This document shows, piece after piece, positions 43,617 to 51,398 of a stretch of 64,000 bases of DNA (positions within the stretch are counted from its first letter, which is position 1; every line of letters begins with the position of its first letter). Source of the DNA: DATAZK01 sp965199805 (GTDB lineage: Bacteria > Actinomycetota > Actinomycetes > Frankiales > Frankiaceae); assembly GCA_965199805.1 (NCBI GenBank), contig CBDATO010000003.1, forward strand, positions 992,001-1,056,000, given 5' to 3'. The notes beneath the pieces are model-generated. The model was not told the DNA's origin. It made no database searches and saw only the letters and a list, made by a program, of their open reading frames with translations. The position numbers and the translations under genes are program-made.

Positions 43617-43734
43617 CCGCCTGACCGGACCGGCCGCCCCACCGACAAAGACCGTGCGCCGCGCCCAACGCAGGCACCAGAGCGGGCACTAGGAATATCA
43701 TTTGCGGTCCTGCGGTAAGTTTGCGGGCCGCTAG

Positions 43735-45394
43735 CCCGGAGATTTCACGGGTTATCGGCCTGACCGGGTGTTGATCAACAGAAAGGTGCCCCTGACCAGC
43801 GAGGATTCGACTTGTCTAAGGTCCGAATCGCGTTGATGCAGGAGCACCCTTCTGGTGAGCGATCGTAGCGGGTTCTATCCGTCTGTCCGGGTCGACGCGG
43901 CGGGCCGTCAGCTGGTGTCGCACGCCGGTGGGGTGCTGCTGGCCGAGACCATCAGGGCAGCCGGCCTGGACCGGGAACTGTCGGCCGCGCTCAGTCGGTG
44001 GCGGCGGCCGCAGGCCCGCCACGACCCGGCCAAGGTGCTGTGCGATCTGGCGGTGACGCTCGCGCTCGGCGGTGACTGCTTGGCTGACATCGCGACGGTC
44101 CGGGCCTCGCCGGATGTGTTCGGCCCGGTGGCCTCGGATGCCACGGTGTCGCGCACCATGACGGCGTTGGCTGCCGACTGCGACCGGGTGCTGGCGGCGA
44201 TCGGCAAGGCCCGTGCCGAGGTCCGGCGCCGGGTCTGGCAAGCCGCCGGCAGCAATGCGCCGAACACCGACGGCACGGTCATCGTCGATCTGGACGCCAC
44301 CTTGGTCACTGCGCATTCGGACAAGGAAGGTGCGACGCCGACGTTCAAGATGGGGTTCGGGCATCACCCGCTGCTCGGTTTCGTCGATCACGGCGAAGAC
44401 GGCACCGGCGAGATGGTCGCCGCCCTGCTGCGCGAGGGACGGGCCGGGTCGAACACCGCCGCCGACCACATCAACGTGGTGCGTCAGGCGCTGGCCCAGT
44501 TGCCGGGCGTCCGCCGCGGCCGGCCCGGCCGCAAAGTCCTGATCCGAGCGGACGGCGGCGGCGGCACGCATGCCTTCCTGGGCTGGCTGTCGGCCCGTGG
44601 CCTGGCCTTTTCTGTCGGCTGGACGCTCGCAGCTGGTGCTGAGCAGCTCATCCGCCGCCTGCCCGCGGCAGCGTGGACACCGGCCTACGACTCGGCTGGT
44701 GGGGTGCGGGACGGGGCGTTCGTCGCCGAACTGACCGGCCTGCTCAACCTGACGGGCTGGCCGAAAGGGATGCGGGTCATCGTGCGTTCCGAACGGCCCC
44801 ACCCCGGAGCGCAACTGCGCATAACGGACGTGGACGGCAACCGCATCACCGCCTTCGCGACCAACACCAAGACTGGGCAGCTCGCCGACCTCGAACTCCG
44901 CCACCGGCGGCGGGCCCGCTGCGAGGACCGGATCCGCCAGTCAAAGGACTGCGGGCTGCGCAACCTGCCGCTCCAAGGCATGGTCCAGAACCGGATCTGG
45001 CTCGCCATCGTTGGCCTGGCCGTCGACCTGATCGCCTGGACCCAAATGCTCGCCTTCGCCGGGCATGAGGCCCGCCGCTGGGAACACAAGCGGCTACGGC
45101 ACCGGCTGTTCTCGGCCGCCGGCCGCGTCTCCCGGCATGCCCGCCGCACCGTGCTGCACCTACCGGCGGGCCACCGGTGGAGCCGGCTGATCCAGAGCGG
45201 GTTGACCCGCATCGCCGCCGCCGCCCCCGGCTGACCGGCGACCTGCCCCCGCTTCACGACCCGAAAGACCACCGCAGGAACGGCGACACCCGGACGCTCC
45301 GGGCAAACCGTCATGCCCGGAATCGAAAAGTTGCCGCGGAACGCCACGACGCTCGCCCAACCAGATCACTCAGCCGAGGCGTGCAACATCCGGG
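43735..45394 (+). mobile_element. IS1380-family insertion sequence, copy 1
   Basis: 1660 bp from CCCGGAGATTTC to ..AACATCCGGG, with short inverted ends (CCCGGA). Flanks are CTAG on the left and CTAA on the right, so the expected 4-bp target duplication is imperfect. The copy at 54798-56457 has the same length and ends and encodes an identical transposase; it is inverted relative to this one. Confidence 0.92.
43855..45234 (+). CDS. IS1380-family transposase (copy 1)
   Basis: 459-residue DDE transposase. The IS1380 fold shows GTVIVDLDATLVTAHSDKEG with the first Asp pair, VLIRADGGGGTHAFLGWL with the second Asp, and the Glu region RRRARCEDRIRQSKDCGLRN. Full length and intact, so the element is probably active. 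GTG start at 43855. Confidence 0.93.
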   Translation: MSDRSGFYPSVRVDAAGRQLVSHAGGVLLAETIRAAGLDRELSAALSRWRRPQARHDPAKVLCDLAVTLALGGDCLADIATVRASPDVFGPVASDATVSRTMTALAADCDRVLAAIGKARAEVRRRVWQAAGSNAPNTDGTVIVDLDATLVTAHSDKEGATPTFKMGFGHHPLLGFVDHGEDGTGEMVAALLREGRAGSNTAADHINVVRQALAQLPGVRRGRPGRKVLIRADGGGGTHAFLGWLSARGLAFSVGWTLAAGAEQLIRRLPAAAWTPAYDSAGGVRDGAFVAELTGLLNLTGWPKGMRVIVRSERPHPGAQLRITDVDGNRITAFATNTKTGQLADLELRHRRRARCEDRIRQSKDCGLRNLPLQGMVQNRIWLAIVGLAVDLIAWTQMLAFAGHEARRWEHKRLRHRLFSAAGRVSRHARRTVLHLPAGHRWSRLIQSGLTRIAAAAPG

Positions 45395-45625
45395 CTAAAG
45401 CGAGAATCAAGGCGAGCAGCCCCAACTCAAATGGGCCACCAAGCGTCAGGAGGTCCTTCTGTTCGACTTCACCGAACGTCACGAGTCCGACGCCCGCCAG
45501 GATGAGCAGCCACCAGTAGTCCACGGCCCAGTCGGGAATGCGGGCCTCGCGCTTTGCGGCGTGGGTGGCCGATGCGTGGCGTTCCCGCTTGCCTTCTTCA
45601 AGAGACTTCGGAGTTTGTCGCGCAT
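45366..45625 (-). pseudogene. Membrane-protein gene cut by IS copy 1 and out of frame
   Basis: ATG 45625 overlaps the TGA of the upstream small gene and has AGGA 6 nt before it; it gives MRDKLRSLLKKAS. The protein-like continuation ARIPDWAVDYWWLLILAGVG and a second helix GPFELGLLALILALA lie in another phase, so a frameshift is needed. The last residues ARMLHASAE are encoded by the IS end (45366-45394). The original C-terminus is lost. Confidence 0.5.
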
Positions 45626-45783
45626 CAGAGTTCCTGGTGAACGGTGCCGCCTTGGAGTCGCCACTCCACGTGTTCGGGCGTCGCCCCCAGCATGTACATG
45701 ATCGTGCGCGCCGAATCGTCGCTATCGACATAGACCGTAACGCCCTGCCTAATCAGCAGCACCGCCTCGTACGTATCGCTCAC
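45625..45783 (-). CDS. 52-residue protein of unknown function
   Basis: Encodes MSDTYEAVLLIRQGVTVYVD, then DDSARTIMYMLGATPEHVEW and ends LQGGTVHQEL. Compact alpha/beta look; no family recognised. GTG 45783 has TAAGGC 7 nt before it. Stop overlaps the next ATG (TGATG). Confidence 0.6.
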   Translation of the reverse strand: MSDTYEAVLLIRQGVTVYVDSDDSARTIMYMLGATPEHVEWRLQGGTVHQEL

Positions 45784-45929
45784 GTGTTGCGCCTTACGCG
45801 AGATGGCTGGTGACTGCGGCCGTCCACCGAACAGAAGCGGAGTTACCGGGTGTCAGTTCGCCGTCACAAAGGTGACGGTAGCTGTCTGATCGGACGGCGA
45901 GTTCACTACTAACGAATCCTCAGATCAGC

Positions 45930-46145
45930 TCAGCCCGCTTTGCGTGCGTCGCTACTGGCACGCAGGAACCGGTACAGCCGCTCGGCGAAGGTCAGACTGC
46001 AAACCGCAAAGAGGGTGAAAGCGAGCCAGTGGCCGACGCTGCGGCCAGCCAGTAGCGCGGTGACGGCCAGGAAGATGCTGATGGCGAAGAAGACCAGCGT
46101 CGCTTGGAGCGACGGCGAGCCTGACAGTGGGGCGCGGGTCAGCAA
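45930..46145 (-). CDS. Small two-helix membrane protein
   Basis: About 71 residues if TTG 46145 is the start (GGGAG upstream). Helices: ATLVFFAISIFLAVTALLAG and GHWLAFTLFAVCSLTFA, then a basic tail ERLYRFLRASSDARKAG. The frame is open upstream to 46361, but that part is not protein-like. Unknown function. Confidence 0.5.
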   Translation of the reverse strand: MLTRAPLSGSPSLQATLVFFAISIFLAVTALLAGRSVGHWLAFTLFAVCSLTFAERLYRFLRASSDARKAG

Positions 46146-46331
46146 GACAGCCCAGTTCTCCCGACACGTGTGAGAGCGACGGCCGCGCTGCCTGACCCAG
46201 CTACCGGGCGCGCCCGTCCCAACCTCACGCCGCGAAGCGGGTAAGCGAACGGCTACCTGCGAGGCTTGGCTGACCGATAGTCGACGTACACACCCGGTGG
46301 CAATCGCACAGATGTTGGGATACATAAGCCA

Positions 46332-46616
46332 GTGACGAGCCCACCGCCTCACAGGCGGCAACGGGAGCCCGGATTTTCGCTCAACGCGAGTCCGGCTGCG
46401 GCAGGCACGCTCGTCTGCGTCATGGTGCTATTCACTCTCGCGCAGTTCTTTCTCCTCTTGCCAGTATCCGTCATCGGCTTACTACTCGCCCTGTCGATCT
46501 TGATCATCGTGCCGGGGAACTCGCGGATCGACCCCGATGCGCGCCGCGCCCACTGTGTGTTCGGGGTTGGGGGCACCATCATTAATGGGCTGGTCCTGGC
46601 TGCCCTACTCGCTTAG
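46332..46616 (+). CDS. Small membrane protein
   Basis: 94 residues: a basic N-terminus MTSPPPHRRQREPGFSLNAS, helices AGTLVCVMVLFTLAQFFLLL and VIGLLLALSILIIVPG, then TIINGLVLAALLA. Function unknown. GTG 46332, no clear ribosome binding site. Confidence 0.6.
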   Translation: MTSPPPHRRQREPGFSLNASPAAAGTLVCVMVLFTLAQFFLLLPVSVIGLLLALSILIIVPGNSRIDPDARRAHCVFGVGGTIINGLVLAALLA

Positions 46617-46650
46617 GTGAAAGCGAATCACGGTGCCGACCCTGCCTTGC

Positions 46651-46656
46651 TACGGT
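46651..46656 (+). promoter_or_regulatory. -10 hexamer for the gene at 46663
   Basis: TACGGT, 6 nt before GTG 46663; decides against the longer frame from 46633. Confidence 0.5.
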
Positions 46657-46662
46657 GACCCG

Positions 46663-46872
46663 GTGATCAAGCAGGTGAGGTTGCGCATTGAGGCGGCACC
46701 GCGCTGGCAGCAGGGCCTGCTCGTCACGCTTGTGTTGGCGCTAGTCGTTGTCGGTGTGGCGAGTGTTGACGGCTATTGGAACTGGACTCTCATCGTCGTG
46801 CTGCCGCTGATCTACGGGGCGGGCTGGACAGCGAACGAGTACTTCCGGGATCGACGGCGCGCATGCGACTGA
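46663..46872 (+). CDS. Small two-helix membrane protein, paralogue of the 46979-47191 gene
   Basis: 69 residues, MIKQVRLRIEAAPRWQQGLL start. Helices GLLVTLVLALVVVGVASVDG and WTLIVVLPLIYGAGWTANEY, then FRDRRRACD. It shares the pattern RW..GL..TL, W-V..V.WGAGW-type second helix and a DRR tail with the gene at 46979. Confidence 0.65.
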   Translation: MIKQVRLRIEAAPRWQQGLLVTLVLALVVVGVASVDGYWNWTLIVVLPLIYGAGWTANEYFRDRRRACD

Positions 46873-46978
46873 TGGTCATTCAGACCAAGGCCGAGCTGCT
46901 CGGCCCGCCCTGCGTCCGCACGAAGCGGTTCAGCGCTAAGCGAGGGTCGCGCTGCACAGCGCGTAATCTTCTCTTGGC

Positions 46979-47191
46979 CTACGAGCCTTCGTCCTGCCTA
47001 GTTCGTCGGTCTTGCCAATACATCCAGCCTGTCCAGAACGCCCCCCAGACGACGGTCATGAAGACGACCTGCGCCCAGTCGATACCGTGCTTGCCAGTGA
47101 CCGCGTTGAACGCGACAACAATCAGGCCGTACATCAGCGTGCAGACGAGGCCCGTGACCCACCTGGGCTGCCGTCCTAGCCACTGCCTCAC
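46979..47191 (-). CDS. Small two-helix membrane protein, paralogue of the 46663-46872 gene
   Basis: 70 residues, MRQWLGRQPRWVTGLVCTLM start. Second helix VVFMTVVWGAFWTGWMYW and tail QDRRTRQDEGS resemble the neighbour. GTG 47191 has AGGA 7 nt before it. The two genes converge. Confidence 0.65.
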   Translation of the reverse strand: MRQWLGRQPRWVTGLVCTLMYGLIVVAFNAVTGKHGIDWAQVVFMTVVWGAFWTGWMYWQDRRTRQDEGS

Positions 47192-47379
47192 GGTCGGGTC
47201 CTACCCATCTTGGAGGAGAGTCGCACGCGGACACCCGCGTAGCTGAGCGGCTGGCTGAAGTACACGCTAGCCGCGTAGCCCTTTAGCCGCATTCTTCGCC
47301 GAATAGGGCGTGGTCGTACAGCAGAGAATCACTATGTAATCGGCCCGGCTCACGGGTCGGATGAGCAAGAGGATCGGCG

Positions 47380-47583
47380 ATGGTCACTGGTGCTGACGCG
47401 GACGGCCCTGAAGGTCCCGATGAGCCTTACTTTGCGGTGCCAGCTGGCGGCGTTCCCGGGCCGGAGTGTGGGCGCTGTGGCGGCAGTCGGTGGGTGTGGG
47501 TCGCGAGCCCTGAAAGCGGCGACCAGCACGAAGGCGTGTGGATGTGTGTTGCCACAGCCTTCTGCCCCGGTCGGCGAGAATAA
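47380..47583 (+). CDS. Small Cys-rich protein
   Basis: 67 residues, acidic start MVTGADADGPEGPDEPYFAV, then ECGRCGGSRWVWVASPESGD and a last CPGRR. The CxxC and final Cys pair suggest a zinc ribbon. GAGG is near the ATG. No family recognised. Confidence 0.55.
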   Translation: MVTGADADGPEGPDEPYFAVPAGGVPGPECGRCGGSRWVWVASPESGDQHEGVWMCVATAFCPGRRE

Positions 47584-47647
47584 TCACCTAACGTCGATTC
47601 AGGAGCCGCCGACCGAATGGCCACCTCACGTGCTCAGCCCGCAACAA

Positions 47648-48049
47648 TCACCTGTCCGGCCGGTTGCGGCGCAGAAACTGTCGAACAACGATGACGCCCG
47701 ATAAGAGTTGCACCCCAAACCCAGCGTAGAGCACGAAGTTGTTCCCGGCTACCGGGTACACAAAGTACAGAAGTAACGAAAGGCCCAATGTGGTGGCGGC
47801 AGCCACCTTGGCCCGAATTGATGTGTAGCTCGGCATGCATATGACCGCGAATGCGATGAAGGCGAAGCTGAGCAGGCTGACGAGTCCCGCACCGATGTTC
47901 GCTCCGTCGACGCTCGCAAAGATGAGGAGCGCAACCGTAAGCAAGGCCAGAAGGATTCCCATGGCGGCTGCTGCGCACGACGTGAGCCGAGCCCGGCGGT
48001 CGTCGGGTGCCTGCTCAGGCGAAGGGAACTTCGGGTAGGTCACCTCCAC
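47648..48049 (-). CDS. Membrane protein with four helices
   Basis: 133 residues. Helices: MGILLALLTVALLIFASVDG, IGAGLVSLLSFAFIAFAVIC, AAATTLGLSLLLYFVYPVAG and FGVQLLSGVIVVRQFLRR. GTG 48049 has GAGGAG upstream at good spacing. Function unknown. Confidence 0.7.
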   Translation of the reverse strand: MEVTYPKFPSPEQAPDDRRARLTSCAAAAMGILLALLTVALLIFASVDGANIGAGLVSLLSFAFIAFAVICMPSYTSIRAKVAAATTLGLSLLLYFVYPVAGNNFVLYAGFGVQLLSGVIVVRQFLRRNRPDR

Positions 48050-48122
48050 TCCATCTCCTCAACCTCGACCCACAGAACGCACCCGACCGGACGGGCTGGG
48101 TTCTATATGACCTGGGTCGTTG

Positions 48123-48368
48123 CTACGACGGGACGACGCGCACCGCCCGGTACGCGAACCCATCCTGACCAGGACACTCAGCATGCAACCGGACGTGCTG
48201 TCCCGCCACTAGGGCTCTGTACCCATCCATCTCGATGTGCGAAAAGTGTGCCCAGCAGCCACCAGGCGTTTCCGGCGAGTCGAGGACACCCCATCCCTCG
48301 TTCTCGTTCCAGAGGCGCACTACGGCATCAATCACGTCCGGCTCACTCGTTTGGGCGCGGCGCGACAT
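48123..48368 (-). CDS. Cold-shock-domain protein
   Basis: 81 residues. The single CSD reads DAVVRLWNENEGWGVLDSPE, then CWAHFSHIEMDGYRALVAGQ and QDGFAYRAVRV. RNP-type motifs are altered (LWNENEGWGVL for KWFNAEKGFGFI, and CWAHFSHI for VFVHFSAI), so nucleic-acid binding may differ. ATG 48368 has TACGGT 6 nt upstream. Probably an RNA or DNA binder of the element. Confidence 0.85.
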   Translation of the reverse strand: MSRRAQTSEPDVIDAVVRLWNENEGWGVLDSPETPGGCWAHFSHIEMDGYRALVAGQHVRLHAECPGQDGFAYRAVRVVPS

Positions 48369-48374
48369 GTGGTG

Positions 48375-48380
48375 ACCGTA
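48375..48380 (-). promoter_or_regulatory. -10 hexamer for the CSD gene
   Basis: TACGGT, 6 nt before ATG 48368. Confidence 0.5.
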
Positions 48381-48423
48381 GGGAAAACCAGTTCAACGCG
48401 CTACGGACTTTCCTTGCGGGACT

Positions 48424-48579
48424 CTAAGACGCCCACCTCTCGTTCATCTCGTCAGCCACCTTTTCCAGGAAGACAGCGCAGCCCATGGTCATGTCCTCCA
48501 TCTCGCGGCAGGCGGCATATACCGCGAGGTCATCGTCATCGTGGTCTAGCCCGCAGGACGGGCACGTGGAGTCCGGCAT
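48424..48579 (-). CDS. 51-residue Cys-rich protein (module copy A)
   Basis: MPDSTCPSCGLDHDDDDLAV start, then CREMEDMTMGCAVFLEKVAD and end EMNERWAS. Two CxxC-type Cys, an acidic linker and an amphipathic helix. Paralogue of the gene at 49432-49596. Confidence 0.65.
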   Translation of the reverse strand: MPDSTCPSCGLDHDDDDLAVYAACREMEDMTMGCAVFLEKVADEMNERWAS

Positions 48580-48683
48580 GGGTCATAGGTATCAAGCGTC
48601 TCCGACAAGAAGGGCCAGATCGAACGGTCAAGGACGCCTTTCAGCAGCTCAGGCGGCGTGTTGGCGTCGTGCTCTGAGATGTT

Positions 48684-48914
48684 TCACCGCGTGCTGGATG
48701 TTCCACGGTCATCGCCCTCCTCGCCGCGAGGGCGCACGCGGTCGGCGCTCGCCAGCTCGCAGAACGTCTCCCAGGAGCTGGCGAAGTAGCTGACCACAGC
48801 CGTCCAACCTCGTTCATCGCGCGTCCACTGCCGAATCACGCCCTCGTACTCGGTCCCACGGACCGTGACGTAGCAGGGCCTGGGCGGCGAGCAGATCACT
48901 ACAATCGAACGCAT
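48684..48914 (-). CDS. Small protein, module copy A
   Basis: 76 residues. RPCYVTVRGTEYEGVIRQWT and WTAVVSYFASSWETFCELAS are shared almost word for word with the gene at 49766-49993. The pattern looks like a small beta-rich (SH3-like?) fold. ATG 48914 has TACTCT 6 nt upstream. Function unknown. Confidence 0.7.
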   Translation of the reverse strand: MRSIVVICSPPRPCYVTVRGTEYEGVIRQWTRDERGWTAVVSYFASSWETFCELASADRVRPRGEEGDDRGTSSTR

Positions 48915-48920
48915 GTGCGA

Positions 48921-48926
48921 AGAGTA
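48921..48926 (-). promoter_or_regulatory. -10 hexamer for the gene ending at 48684
   Basis: TACTCT, 6 nt before ATG 48914. Confidence 0.5.
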
Positions 48927-48944
48927 ACGACCCGCGTAGATCGG

Positions 48945-49343
48945 TCAGCGGCGGCGGCGGCGCGACCTTCTAAAGGCCCAGCCTGCCGTCACGAGGAGCA
49001 CGGGCAGCACCAGAGCGATCCCCCATGGACCGGTCAGCTCGCGATAGAAGGGCTCCGTCGCGCCGTACCTCATGTAGACGCTGATGAAGTGGAGCACGGC
49101 GAACGTCGGTACGCCCAGGGCGATGACGCCCACGCCGATGACGAGGACGAGGACGAGGACGAGGACGACCAGACCGAGCACGGTGTCACCGAAGGCGGCG
49201 CTCCCAGTTCGGATTGCTGGGTGGCCGCTCGACGGCCGGGCTGTGTACCGGCGAGCTTCAAAGTTGGGTAGCCGATGCACGCCATGGAAGCGGGACACGA
49301 GCCTCTGCATCGACCAATCAAACCGACGACTTGATGGCCGCAC
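48945..49343 (-). CDS. Membrane protein with uncertain start
   Basis: The certain part is the C-terminal 85 residues: helix VLGLVVLVLVLVLVIGVGVI encoded partly by a hexamer repeat, then LHFISVYMRYGATEPFYREL and a last helix WGIALVLPVLLVTAGWAF with a basic tail. The N-terminal 45 residues from ATG 49343 look unlike protein, so the true start may be inside (GTG near the first helix). Confidence 0.45.
   Translation of the reverse strand: MRPSSRRFDWSMQRLVSRFHGVHRLPNFEARRYTARPSSGHPAIRTGSAAFGDTVLGLVVLVLVLVLVIGVGVIALGVPTFAVLHFISVYMRYGATEPFYRELTGPWGIALVLPVLLVTAGWAFRRSRRRRR
49140..49169 (+). repeat. GACGAG hexamer repeat
   Basis: Four perfect units plus one GACGAC. It encodes alternating Leu-Val in the first helix of the minus-strand membrane protein. 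Confidence 0.85.
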
Positions 49344-49431
49344 ATGGCTGAGCGTGGTTCAGCCTTTCCGGCAAGATCACCTCGCCGCCGCCCCGAGGCC
49401 GCGCGCGGGCGGCATACAAACTGAATATCGG

Positions 49432-49596
49432 CTATGACGCCCACCTTTTGGTCATCTCATCGACCACGTCTTCCAGGAAGACCGGGCAGCGTCCGGTCAT
49501 CTCCTCGACGGCCCGGCAGACGGCAGCGACGGCGCGTTCGTCGTGGTCGTGGTCTACCTCGCAGTCGGAGCAGCCGGAGCACTCGGATTCACTCAT
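49432..49596 (-). CDS. 54-residue Cys-rich protein (module copy B)
   Basis: MSESECSGCSDCEVDHDHDE start, then VCRAVEEMTGRCPVFLEDVV and end DEMTKRWAS. Aligns along its whole length with the gene at 48424. A TATCTT hexamer lies 8 nt before ATG 49596. Confidence 0.65.
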   Translation of the reverse strand: MSESECSGCSDCEVDHDHDERAVAAVCRAVEEMTGRCPVFLEDVVDEMTKRWAS

Positions 49597-49650
49597 GTGC
49601 CCGGAAGATAGTCACGGATTCGGCGAAAAAGCGCAATCCGTCAGCCCGCC

Positions 49651-49759
49651 TGTGGACAGCTGTGGACAGCCGCGTGGACGACCTGTGGGAAGACCGTGGA
49701 AAGCGCCAACAACCGTGTGCACAGCTGTGGACAGAATGTTTCACGGCCTAATGTTTCAT
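49651..49759 (+). repeat. Cluster of DnaA-box-like and TGTTTCA repeats
   Basis: TGTGGACAG at 49651, 49661 and 49726, with weaker CGTGGACGA and TGTGGGAAG in between; the actinobacterial DnaA box is TGTGGACAA. TGTTTCAC (49737) and TGTTTCAT (49752) follow and resemble parS half sites. It fills the 170-bp gap between two minus-strand genes. Confidence 0.5.
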
Positions 49760-49765
49760 AAGCGC

Positions 49766-49993
49766 TCAGTCCCGGGGACGCACCCGCTCCGGCGGGGCCA
49801 GCTCGCAAAACGTCTGCCAGGAGCTGGCGAAGTACGAGCAGACCGCAATCCATCCCCGGTAGTCCTGAGTCCACTGCTGGATGACCCCGTCGTACTCGAT
49901 GCCCTTCACGGTCACCCGGCAGGGCTTCGGCGGCTTGTAGACCACCACCCGGCATCCGTTGGCGCGCAGCTCATAGACCTCCGGTTCGCTCAT
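49766..49993 (-). CDS. Small protein, module copy B
   Basis: 75 residues, MSEPEVYELRANGCRVVVYK start, then CRVTVKGIEYDGVIQQWTQD and SYFASSWQTFCELAPPERVR. Paralogue of the gene at 48684. ATG 49993 has TACGTT 6 nt upstream, which decides against the longer frame from 50080. Confidence 0.7.
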   Translation of the reverse strand: MSEPEVYELRANGCRVVVYKPPKPCRVTVKGIEYDGVIQQWTQDYRGWIAVCSYFASSWQTFCELAPPERVRPRD

Positions 49994-49999
49994 CACCGG

Positions 50000-50005
50000 A
50001 ACGTA
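50000..50005 (-). promoter_or_regulatory. -10 hexamer for the gene ending at 49766
   Basis: TACGTT, 6 nt before ATG 49993. Confidence 0.5.
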
Positions 50006-50116
50006 GGAGCTGGGTGCGACAAGCAGAGCGGTCAACCAGTAGGCCACCGGGGGCGCTGCGGTAGCGCCCCTACGTGCCACCTCCCGGCCCGGCGGCGCGC
50101 TCCTCCGCGTACGCCG

Positions 50117-50410
50117 TCAGCTTCCTGATCGCCGGAAGGCGTCGTCCGTGGAACCTGCCAGCGGCTGACGCGCTGAAGGCTGCTGACCCTTTGCAGCCCT
50201 TAGCCGGACTGCCCTTCGGGTTTGCTCCCTGGGCCGGATTGCGGCAAGAGTCAGCGCAAGGATCACCTCCACGAGGAGGAGCAGTCGTCCGAGGTCCCGG
50301 CCCCTTCCGCCGGTGCCGATCAAGATGATCCCAGCCGCAAAGATCACCACCAGCAGCGAAAGCGCCACGTAGTCGACCCGGTTCAGCGGCCGGACAAGCC
50401 GCGTTTTCAT
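50117..50410 (-). CDS. Small two-helix membrane protein
   Basis: 97 residues: MKTRLVRPLNRVDYVALSLL start with helix VALSLLVVIFAAGIILIGTG, then GRLLLLVEVILALTLAAIR and a polar tail. ATG 50410 has TACCTT 6 nt upstream. Unknown function. Confidence 0.65.
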   Translation of the reverse strand: MKTRLVRPLNRVDYVALSLLVVIFAAGIILIGTGGRGRDLGRLLLLVEVILALTLAAIRPREQTRRAVRLRAAKGQQPSARQPLAGSTDDAFRRSGS

Positions 50411-50416
50411 CTACCC

Positions 50417-50422
50417 AAGGTA
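50417..50422 (-). promoter_or_regulatory. -10 hexamer for the gene ending at 50117
   Basis: TACCTT, 6 nt before ATG 50410. Confidence 0.5.
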
Positions 50423-50585
50423 ACAGCGACCGGCCCAGGACTTTGCACACCGTAAATACATCTAACGTGTGAGCCGACACCTATCTCCCGGGCCTCGCGG
50501 CCCTGCCGTGGGCATTGATGACTAGCCGCTGCCTCCGCGACCGCTTCCGAGCGGTCGTGAACCAGCCCAGCAAGAAGTATTTACT

Positions 50586-50798
50586 TTAGGTGTTCGGCCC
50601 TGCGCCGGACGTGAGAGAGAGCTGCCGCTCGTCCTGCTGCTCGCGCTCGCAATACGGACACAGCCGTCTGGGCGAGAACCCATACACGATCCACCAGTCG
50701 CCGGTGAGTCCGCAAAGCGCGTGTTGTCGCTGGGCGTCAAGGATGTGAACATTACGCCCGTTTCCGAGCATGCCGACTTCGTAGGGAATCGTCACCAT
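50586..50798 (-). CDS. Small protein with CPYC motif
   Basis: 70 residues: HILDAQRQHALCGLTGDWWI, then SPRRLCPYCEREQQDERQLS. Three Cys and a His may bind zinc. ATG 50798 has TACCCT 7 nt upstream. No family recognised. Confidence 0.65.
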   Translation of the reverse strand: MVTIPYEVGMLGNGRNVHILDAQRQHALCGLTGDWWIVYGFSPRRLCPYCEREQQDERQLSLTSGAGPNT

Positions 50799-50805
50799 CT
50801 GTCCC

Positions 50806-50811
50806 AGGGTA
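50806..50811 (-). promoter_or_regulatory. -10 hexamer for the gene ending at 50586
   Basis: TACCCT, 7 nt before ATG 50798. Confidence 0.45.
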
Positions 50812-50960
50812 CTGCGCTTTGCTTAGCCACCGACGAGGGTGAGACAACAAACAACTACAGGGATCAACGACGATCGCAGGAGCCCAGAGCCAGGTAGTGC
50901 GCAGCTCTGACTGAGCTCATTGGACGTTTGTAATGCCCAACAATCGGCCATACTTTCACT

Positions 50961-51362
50961 ATGGCCCGAGAGCGTGACACTTTCGTCACCCCACAAGAGC
51001 AGTTCATTGCCTTCGCTCTCATCGGTGGAGGCATGGCTCTTGTCTGGCTGGCATTCAACTTCATCTACGGCGCGGCAGTGCACCCACTGTTCAGCGGACC
51101 GTCTGCTGCACCGACCGTCGCGCTCATCACCATTGGCTGGCTCGTGTGGGGCGCGTACATGGTCTGGCATCACAACAACCCAATCAAAGGCCGCCTGATC
51201 CTCGGGGCAGTAGCGATCCTCTCCCATGAGCAGAGCCGCAAGCATGCCGAGCAGGTCAGAGAAACGATGAACGCCTACTACCAGAGAGAGGACCGAGCTG
51301 AGCGCCAGGCCGTACTGCTGGCTCACGTGAAGCAGTTCGCCGACCAGCAACACCATCGATAG
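50961..51362 (+). CDS. Membrane protein with cytoplasmic helical tail
   Basis: 133 residues. Helices FIAFALIGGGMALVWLAFNF and TVALITIGWLVWGAYMVW, then a charged helix SRKHAEQVRETMNAYYQRED that may be a coiled coil. CATACT lies 6 nt before the ATG. Function unknown. Confidence 0.65.
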   Translation: MARERDTFVTPQEQFIAFALIGGGMALVWLAFNFIYGAAVHPLFSGPSAAPTVALITIGWLVWGAYMVWHHNNPIKGRLILGAVAILSHEQSRKHAEQVRETMNAYYQREDRAERQAVLLAHVKQFADQQHHR

Positions 51363-51398
51363 CAGTCCCCGGAGACCACGTCTGCTGTACTGGTTGCC

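Noticed and set aside
43816..44904. 362-codon antisense frame inside the IS copies
   Set aside because: Present identically in both copies because it is the complement of the transposase.
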